A stretch of 9,139 nucleotides of DNA from JAHJRN01 sp043805355 (GTDB lineage: Bacteria; Patescibacteriota; Patescibacteriia; 2-12-FULL-60-25), in the NCBI GenBank assembly GCA_043805355.1, contig JAZDIB010000055.1, positions 1 to 9,139 on the forward strand. The letters run 5' to 3'. The notes below the pieces were generated by a model. The model was not told the origin of the DNA. It did no database searches and was given only the letters and a program-made list of their open reading frames with translations. Each line of letters starts with the position of its first letter. Within the stretch, counting starts at the first letter, position 1. This document shows positions 1 to 5,308 of the stretch, in pieces. A program made the position numbers and the translations under genes.

Positions 1-197
1 GTGACGTTCGCCGGTTTTTCCTTCCATCCCCCCTCTCGCGGGAGGGGGGACCACTCCCCTTCGCGCAGGCACCAAACCTCGACCGTGGCAATCCGCGGAT
101 CGGCCGCCATCATCTCCAGCCATTCGCAGAAAAACCCGAGCGCGGAATCCGTCGGGTCCACCGCTTGCGTGATGACGAGGAGACGTTTCTTTCCCAT
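1..197 (-). CDS. GT4 family glycosyltransferase, N-terminal part only (3' end beyond window)
   Basis: Only the first 65 residues are in the window. They begin 'MGKKRLLVITQAVDPTDSA', followed by 'LGFFCEWLEMMAADPRIATV' and 'EVWCLREGEW'. This matches the first strand, loop and second strand of a GT4 subgroup whose members start 'K.LLVITQ.VD..D..LGFF.RW' and continue 'LQEGEY-LP-NV.V'. Where that pattern expects a short 'LPANV', this protein reads 'SPLPREGGWKEKPANV'; the extra stretch is encoded by a palindromic hairpin at 27-50. The ATG at 197 is one base after the GT2 stop, with a Shine-Dalgarno inside the GT2 terminal hairpin. The call rests on the N-terminal pattern alone, since the donor-binding domain is outside the window. 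Confidence 0.75.
   Translation of the reverse strand, partial: MGKKRLLVITQAVDPTDSALGFFCEWLEMMAADPRIATVEVWCLREGEWSPLPREGGWKEKPANV
27..50. repeat. Hairpin repeat translated inside the N-terminal GT4 gene
   Basis: An 11-bp stem (27-37 with 40-50, one T:G pair) has an arm of T, six C, then TCTC, and only two bases between the arms, so the innermost pairs must open. It is the same family as 207-230 with stem-preserving changes. It encodes 'SPLPREGG' in phase with the GT4 gene; the two copies are read in different codon phases. Confidence 0.8.
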
Positions 198-198
198 A

Positions 199-924
199 TC
201 AGCTCATCCCTCCTTTCTCGAAAGGAGGGATCATCCCGACACGCAGCCTCAGCATCCTCCAGACGAGCTTCAGATGCCGTCGAATCTCTTTCGGGTAGTC
301 GAGTTTACTTTCACCGTGGATGCGAACCGTCAGCGGCGTCGGGACTTCCGCGATGCGACGATGACGACGGACGAGATGGAATAGGATCTCGGCGTTGATC
401 TCGAACCGGTCCGTCTCGAGCGGCAGTTCGAGCAGCTGTTCTCGTTTATACAATCGAAATATCGGACTCACATCGCGGACCCACGCGCCGATGACGACGG
501 CGTAGACAAACGACGCGGCGTAGGAGATAGCCTTCCGGTAGAACGGGATCTTCTCGTCATATCCCGCGAGCTTCGGCGAACCGGACACGCAGTCGACGTC
601 TCCTTTCCGGAACCGCTCGAGCAGGCGAGACACGAGCGTCGGCGCGAACGTCAGGTCCGTGTCCATCGTGATGACGAGGTCGCCCCGCGCTTCGCGGATG
701 CCGGTCTTTACCGCGGCGCCGAGCCCCCTGTTCACGTCGTGCTTCACGAGGCGGACCGGTCCGCCGAACGATGCCGCGACCTCGGCCGTGGCGTCCGCGC
801 TCCCGTCGTCGATGACGACGATCTCATACGGCTCGTCGAGCGCATCGAACACCGGCAGGACTTCCGCCGGGAACCGCTTCAGGTTCTCTGCCTCGTTATA
901 CGCCGGGAAGACGAATGAAATCAT
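199..924 (-). CDS. GT2 family glycosyltransferase, polyprenyl-phosphate-sugar synthase type
   Basis: A 241-residue GT-A fold enzyme of the DPM1-like branch of family 2. It shows 'FVFPAYNEAENL' (4-15), 'EIVVIDDGSADAT' (34-46) with the nucleotide-binding aspartates D39 and D40, 'NRGLGAAVKTGIREARGD' (65-82), and the metal-binding DxD as 'MDTDLTF' (D88, D90). 'VRDVSPIFRLYKRE' (149-162) matches the acceptor region, where this group usually has a 'D..SGFR.Y.R' pattern. Such enzymes load a hexose onto a polyprenyl phosphate at the cytoplasmic side, which would suit the GT-C domain encoded upstream. No C-terminal membrane anchors are present. I chose the ATG at 924, the only start that fits the family N-terminus; it overlaps the preceding gene by 29 bases. 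The last residues 'IPPFEKGGMS' come from a palindromic repeat, so the native end was probably near residue 231. A GT2 enzyme acting directly on the glycan is the alternative. Confidence 0.88.
   Translation of the reverse strand: MISFVFPAYNEAENLKRFPAEVLPVFDALDEPYEIVVIDDGSADATAEVAASFGGPVRLVKHDVNRGLGAAVKTGIREARGDLVITMDTDLTFAPTLVSRLLERFRKGDVDCVSGSPKLAGYDEKIPFYRKAISYAASFVYAVVIGAWVRDVSPIFRLYKREQLLELPLETDRFEINAEILFHLVRRHRRIAEVPTPLTVRIHGESKLDYPKEIRRHLKLVWRMLRLRVGMIPPFEKGGMS
206..231. repeat. Perfect hairpin repeat at the end of the GT2 gene
   Basis: An 11-bp perfect stem (ATCCCTCCTTT at 206-216 with AAAGGAGGGAT at 221-231) encloses a CTCG loop. It is translated as the C-terminal 'IPPFEKGG' of the GT2 protein. 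Its 24-base core (207-230) aligns without gaps to 27-50 with 18 identical positions. Two differences are compensatory pair changes and another gives a T:G pair. There is no T-run after it on the minus strand, so it does not look like a terminator. Confidence 0.85.
208..214 (-). promoter_or_regulatory. Shine-Dalgarno AGGAGGG inside a hairpin arm
   Basis: On the minus strand AGGAGGG ends ten bases before the ATG at 197 of the next GT4 gene. It lies in the downstream arm of the hairpin at 206-231 and would be paired in the mRNA unless ribosomes translating GT2 open the stem. Spacing is slightly long but the match is strong. Confidence 0.55.
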
Positions 925-2038
925 AGATGCTTCGTGTCCGTGCTTCCCAGGAATAGGGACGCACGACCTGCTTCGCCTCGATTGAGGCGGATGCGCGCCA
1001 CGTGGGATCGCCTGCCATGGCCGCGAGCGCATCGACGAAGCCGGTCTCCGTCGAAGGATAGAACCTCGCGACCGACTCGTCCAACACCTCGTGCGACGAC
1101 GGGACGTCGCTCGCGAGGATCGGCAGCCCGGCAGCGAGGTATTCGAACAGCTTGAGCGGCGAGGTGTAACTCCGGCCGATCTCGTGGTCCGGCGACGTCG
1201 TGAGCAGCGCGACGTCGGCGGCGGGGAGGAGACGGACGGCGTCGCGGTGCTCCTTCGGTGGGATAAGGTGCACACGTGTCGAGGAGGACGCCGCGACAAG
1301 ACCCTTTAGGCGTCGCGCGTCCGCTTCCGGTCCGCCGATGAGGACGAGATGCATGCGCGGGTCCGTCTTCGCCCATGCGCGGACCACGAGATCCACGCCT
1401 TTCCAAGGATAGAACGTGCCGAGATAGAAGGCGACGAACGCGTCAGGCGGGACATCGAGCGATCGCCTCGCCTCCTCGCGAGGTATCAGCGTCCCGAAAT
1501 CCGCCGGATCGTATCCATCGTGCGCCACGCGGATGCGTTCCGCCGGGATGCCGAGGGACACGAGCTTGCCGCGGAGCCCGTCGGAGATGACGATGAACCA
1601 TGTCACACGTTCTTTGATGCGCTCCCATCGCTTCGGATTGGAGTCCGGCGCGTCATGCAGCTCCAACGCGATGCGCCGGTCCGGGCGCGTGAGGACATCG
1701 ACCATGGCCGGATCGCGCGTGTACCAGATGTCCGGATGCCGATCGCGCGACCATGCGGCAAGCGCACGGACGAACGCCCAGCGCTGAAACCCATAGGCGA
1801 GGCGCTTGGACGGGAACCAGGACCAGGCGAGCGGGTCGAGCGAAGGCAGCGTCACGTGGCGGAAACCGTCCCGCGGGAGTCCGTAGGCCGCGAAGACGTC
1901 TTTTCCCTCCGCGCGGGCGGGATTCACGAGCGTGACGTCCGCGCCGATCGCGCCGAACCACGCGCATGTCTGCGCGATCTGATACGCATGCGCCCGTCCG
2001 GACGGGATACGCACGTTCTCGACGTAGATGATGTTCAT
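896..2038 (-). CDS. GT4 family glycosyltransferase
   Basis: A complete 380-residue GT-B glycosyltransferase acting on a nucleotide-sugar donor, probably at the cytoplasmic membrane face. The N-terminal domain starts 'MNIIYVENVRIPSGRAHAYQ', whose 'R.PS.RAH..Q' pattern is shared with a subgroup of polysaccharide GT4 proteins. 'DIWYTRDP' (103-110) and 'ELHDAP' (126-131) follow. The C-terminal domain shows 'AHDGYDP' (172-178), 'YLGTFYPWKGVDLVV' (205-219), 'LVLIGGPE' (231-238) and 'YTSPLKLFEYLAAGLPILASD' near 291-311, the donor-binding segment; the usual E-x7-E is replaced by this 'SPLKLFEYLAAG' form, which the subgroup is known for. The start overlaps the asnB stop as ATGA; the longer open frame to 2539 only reads through asnB in another phase. 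The TAA stop lies 29 bases inside the next gene. No membrane segments are seen; specificity is unknown. Confidence 0.9.
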   Translation of the reverse strand: MNIIYVENVRIPSGRAHAYQIAQTCAWFGAIGADVTLVNPARAEGKDVFAAYGLPRDGFRHVTLPSLDPLAWSWFPSKRLAYGFQRWAFVRALAAWSRDRHPDIWYTRDPAMVDVLTRPDRRIALELHDAPDSNPKRWERIKERVTWFIVISDGLRGKLVSLGIPAERIRVAHDGYDPADFGTLIPREEARRSLDVPPDAFVAFYLGTFYPWKGVDLVVRAWAKTDPRMHLVLIGGPEADARRLKGLVAASSSTRVHLIPPKEHRDAVRLLPAADVALLTTSPDHEIGRSYTSPLKLFEYLAAGLPILASDVPSSHEVLDESVARFYPSTETGFVDALAAMAGDPTWRASASIEAKQVVRPYSWEARTRSIYDFIRLPGV

Positions 2039-3885
2039 ACGAGGCGGTCCCGATGTGCTTTCCACCAGAGATGATAGCTCACGACCGTCCAGATCTCCTG
2101 CAGATGGTAGGCCCGCTTCGCGAGATGGTCCTCGAACGCGGCACGAATCGCCTGCCCATCCATCCACGCATGCGTCACGATGGCGTCCTCGATGATGTCG
2201 CGTGACCACTCCGTCAGCCCGTCCCGAAGCCACTTGGCATGCGGCGGGAACCAGCCCCGCTTGGGTTCGGAGACGACCTCCGGAAGGCATCGGTCCGCGA
2301 ACGTCGCGCGCCAGAGTTTCTTGGTCCGGAAGGCATCGACGTGGAGCGACCGGCGGATGCCTGCGGCGAACGCGACGACTGCATCGTCCGTGAGCGGGAC
2401 GCGGAGCTCGAGCCCATGGCGCATCGTGAGGCGATCCGACCGCACGAACGCGTCGTCTCGAAGCCAGGCCATGCGGTCGAGGGCCATGAACCGACCGACC
2501 GGATCCGTCGTGTTGGTCGCGGCAAGGAGTTCCTCCCACCGCGCGATGACGGGTCTATCGTCCGCCGCTTCGCCGAACAGCGTCCGACGGAGCGCAAGCG
2601 GCGGGGCATGGAACGAGAGCAGGCGTCCAGCCTCCCGTTCGGCGGACACGAGGTCATGCCATGCTTCACCGCGCGGATGCAGGCGTACGAGCCGTTGGAT
2701 GACGGAACGCGATCGCGGATTCGCGAGGAGTCCGGCGACGGCCGCGACCCGTCGATACCGGTCGTAGCCGCCGAAGGATTCGTCGCCCCCGTCCCCGGAA
2801 AGCACGACCGGAACGTGCGGCGCCGCGAGACGCGCAGCCGCATCCAGCGCCACGACCGAGTGGTTCGCATGCGGCTGGCCGAGGTGCACGGCCATCGCAT
2901 CCGCCTCGCGGATGACGTCCTCGGGTCCGATCTCGATCTCATGGTGGTCGCACCCCCAGCGTTCGGCGGTCAGGCGGGCCAGCTCCGCATCGCGGTTGAA
3001 CTTGGGATCCGCGACATTATGTTTGAAACGCGTGGTGAACGTCTTGATGGCGCCGGACGGCTGTGCCAGACGCATGGACGACAGGACCACGGACGAATCG
3101 AGACCGCCGGACAGGAAGACGCCGACCGGCCGATCCGACACGAGCTGATTCGCGACCGCGCAATCTACGATGCGGCGGAGCCGTTCCGACGTCTCGGCGG
3201 ACGGGATATCGACTTGAAGGCGTGCAGGCTCCTTGAGGTCGAACACGACCGAAAGCCCTGCATCTTTCAGCGCATGCAGGACGCCGGGTTCGAGCGACGC
3301 GATCCCCCGGAAAATCGTCGCCGGGCCCGGCACGTATCCGACGGCGAGGAAAGATGCGCGTGCCGCCGTGTCTTCCTGCCAACGCGCCTTCAGCTCGAGG
3401 AGCACGCCGATTTCGCTCGCGAATCCCCTGCGCCCGTCGATAGCGTCCGCGACGAACAGCGGCTTGATACCCATGCGGTCGCGTGCCAAAAAACATGTCC
3501 GCGACTGCCTGTCCCATAGCGCGAACGCGAAGATACCGTGGAACGACCCGAGGTCACGCAGGCCGTGCAGGGATGCGGACGCGAGGAGGCATTCCGTGTC
3601 CGTCTGCGTGCGGAACGTCCAGCCTTCCGCGGCGTATCGCGTCCGCAGTTCCCGGTAGTTGTAGATTTCCCCGTTGTACGCAACCGTGAATCGCCCATCG
3701 GGCGTCGTCATGGGCTGACGACCGGCTTCGGAGAGGTCGATGATCGAGAGCCGCTTGTGCGCAAGCGAGCATCCGGCGGTCTCGAGACGGCCGTCCTGAT
3801 CCGGGCCACGGTGGCGAACACGCTCCTCCATCCGACCGAGGAGGTCCGCGTCCGGCATCCCGACGAATCCCGCGAATCCGCACAT
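2035..3885 (-). CDS. asnB: AsnB-type glutamine-hydrolysing asparagine synthase / amidotransferase
   Basis: A 616-residue two-domain protein. Residues 1-200 are a class II glutamine amidotransferase: 'MCGFAGFVG' supplies the catalytic Cys2 after Met removal, followed by 'RHRGPDQDG' (24-32), 'HKRLSIIDLS' (43-52), 'YNGEIYNY' (70-77) and 'ARDRMGIKPLF' (134-144). From about 235 onward is the ATP-dependent synthase domain, with the PP-loop 'SGGLDSS' at 259-265 and 'LSGDGGDESFGGYDRYRR' at 362-379. It releases ammonia from glutamine and transfers it to an adenylated carboxylate, classically aspartate. In polysaccharide clusters such homologues are thought to amidate sugar acids instead. The LSGDGGDE form, with D where E. 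coli AsnB has the glutamate of LSGEGSDE, is common among cluster-linked members. The ATG at 3885 is one base after the upstream stop and has no good Shine-Dalgarno, so translation is probably coupled. Confidence 0.92.
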   Translation of the reverse strand: MCGFAGFVGMPDADLLGRMEERVRHRGPDQDGRLETAGCSLAHKRLSIIDLSEAGRQPMTTPDGRFTVAYNGEIYNYRELRTRYAAEGWTFRTQTDTECLLASASLHGLRDLGSFHGIFAFALWDRQSRTCFLARDRMGIKPLFVADAIDGRRGFASEIGVLLELKARWQEDTAARASFLAVGYVPGPATIFRGIASLEPGVLHALKDAGLSVVFDLKEPARLQVDIPSAETSERLRRIVDCAVANQLVSDRPVGVFLSGGLDSSVVLSSMRLAQPSGAIKTFTTRFKHNVADPKFNRDAELARLTAERWGCDHHEIEIGPEDVIREADAMAVHLGQPHANHSVVALDAAARLAAPHVPVVLSGDGGDESFGGYDRYRRVAAVAGLLANPRSRSVIQRLVRLHPRGEAWHDLVSAEREAGRLLSFHAPPLALRRTLFGEAADDRPVIARWEELLAATNTTDPVGRFMALDRMAWLRDDAFVRSDRLTMRHGLELRVPLTDDAVVAFAAGIRRSLHVDAFRTKKLWRATFADRCLPEVVSEPKRGWFPPHAKWLRDGLTEWSRDIIEDAIVTHAWMDGQAIRAAFEDHLAKRAYHLQEIWTVVSYHLWWKAHRDRLV

Positions 3886-3886
3886 A

Positions 3887-5308
3887 TCAGGATTTGGGAC
3901 CGCGACGGCCGCGGATGAAATCCCAGAGTGCGACGAGCGCGGCTCCCGCGAAAATCGCCATGAGGTTGTCGAGCGGGATGCGGTACTTCGTGTATCCAGC
4001 GAACAGGGTGTGCATGAACGTGTAGACCAGGACGATCGCGAGTAGAAGGACGGCCTCGCGGTTCCGACGGCGCAGGAGGAGGAACACGCCGATCCACCCG
4101 CCGAAGATCACGACGGCGCTCGCGGCGGTGACCGCGGACCGCGCCAGCCACACCTTGACCGGATCCGAACCGAAGGACCACGGCGCGCCGGTCTTCACGG
4201 AGGGGAACAGCGACGGCTGCCAGAACGTCTTGAGCTTCAGGAGCTGGAGCTTCCATCCATCCGAGAACCAGTTTCCCTTCAGCCATGCGGTCGCCTTCCC
4301 GCTCCAATAGGCGTTCTCGCGGGCCTCGTTGAACGTTGTGAGGTCGTTGCAGGCATCCTCGACCCGAAGCGGCGCCCGCGGATGCCACTCCGTCCAGAAC
4401 GCCGAATCCCGGAGGACACCATCCGCCGCGAGCTCCGCCTCGATCTCCGGACGCAGGCGATAGATCAGGTACCGAGGATCCGTGCTCGACGTGACCTCGT
4501 CGTCCACGACCTCCTGCGGATATCCGCGCCGCGTCAGCTCGTAGATATTCTCGTTGTTTGCCTTGTACAGCCCGAACCCGAGCTCCGTGGAGATCGGGAC
4601 GAACGCATGGAGCGCAACCCAGTTACGGATGGTCCACGGCGCGATGAGTCCTGCGGAGAACAGCGCCATGAGCGCGACGCCCGCGATGGCACGGCGCCAA
4701 TCCGGCCAGAGGCGCCACAACACCCACGCGGCGATGAAGGGCGTTGCCGGCAGGATCGTCCCCTGCGTCAGGGCGAGGCACGCGATGGAAAGGCCGGACC
4801 CGATGGCGAACCGCCACCGTTTCGATTCCGCAAACCGCAGAACCATCCAGACGATGAGCAGGAGGAAAAAGCTCGAGAGGAACGTGTGATAGTACTGCGT
4901 GTAGTGATAGAAGGTGTACGGATACGCAGCCATGAGAAAACCAGCGACGAGCGCGGCGCGCTTTCCGACGAGACGTGCCCCGACGGCATACACGAGCCAG
5001 AGTATGCCGACCACGAAGACGTTCTGCGCAATGGCCTGCGCGATGGTGTTCGCGGGGGAAAAGACGGTATACAGCGCCGTTAGGAAAAAGAGATATCCGG
5101 GCGACCGCATGGCCGTGAGATGGCAGGGCGCCATCGCGAACCCGTCGCCACGGAAGAAATATTCGATCATCGTCATGAACCCCCACTCGCGGTTCAGGAG
5201 CGACCCGTGGAAGAGCGCGACCGATGCGGCGCGCGACAGGATGACAAAGACGAGGAACGCGAGAATCCAGAGGTCGAAACGCGGGCCGACCGCGGGACGC
5301 TGCGGCAT
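3887..5308 (-). other. Domain 3 of the fused gene: GT-C membrane glycosyltransferase (PMT_2/ArnT-like)
   Basis: Residues 747-1219 of the fusion (local 1-473) form an integral membrane protein of the GT-C fold, the type that takes a sugar from a polyprenyl-phosphate donor on the outer side of the membrane. Hydrophobic segments are seen near local 13-33, 68-83, 92-110, 117-132, 143-158, 167-200, 208-225, 388-412 and 418-436, with a final one near 447-463. A large polar loop spans about 230-385. Family wording includes 'RSPGYLFFLTALY' (68-80), 'APWTIRNW' (223-230) and 'TKYRIPLDNL' (440-449), all characteristic of the PMT_2 group. In the first loop, where an acidic pair is usual, I read 'NREWGFMTMIEYFFRGDGF', with E41 but arginine before it. 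The protein is somewhat shorter than ArnT-type enzymes (about 550) but normal for PMT_2 members. Confidence 0.82.

Noticed and set aside
206..231. Rho-independent terminator after GT2
   Set aside because: The stem is strong but no T-run follows on the minus strand, and it also contains the binding site for the next gene one base beyond the stop.
925..1299. Upstream extension of the GT2 frame
   Set aside because: It is an Arg/Ser-rich out-of-phase reading of the preceding GT4 gene; the GT2 N-terminal strand begins at the Met at 924.
1349..2074. 241-codon open frame on the plus strand opposite a GT4 gene
   Set aside because: Shadow frame with no recognisable domain; the minus strand carries the full GT4 pattern.
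2039..2539. Upstream extension of the GT4 frame into asnB
   Set aside because: The extension is an out-of-phase reading of asnB; the family N-terminus starts at 2038 with an ATGA overlap.
2239..3519. 426-codon open frame on the plus strand opposite asnB
   Set aside because: The minus-strand asnB has all family motifs across this span. The plus frame is rich in Arg and has no recognisable motif, as expected for a shadow in GC-rich coding DNA.
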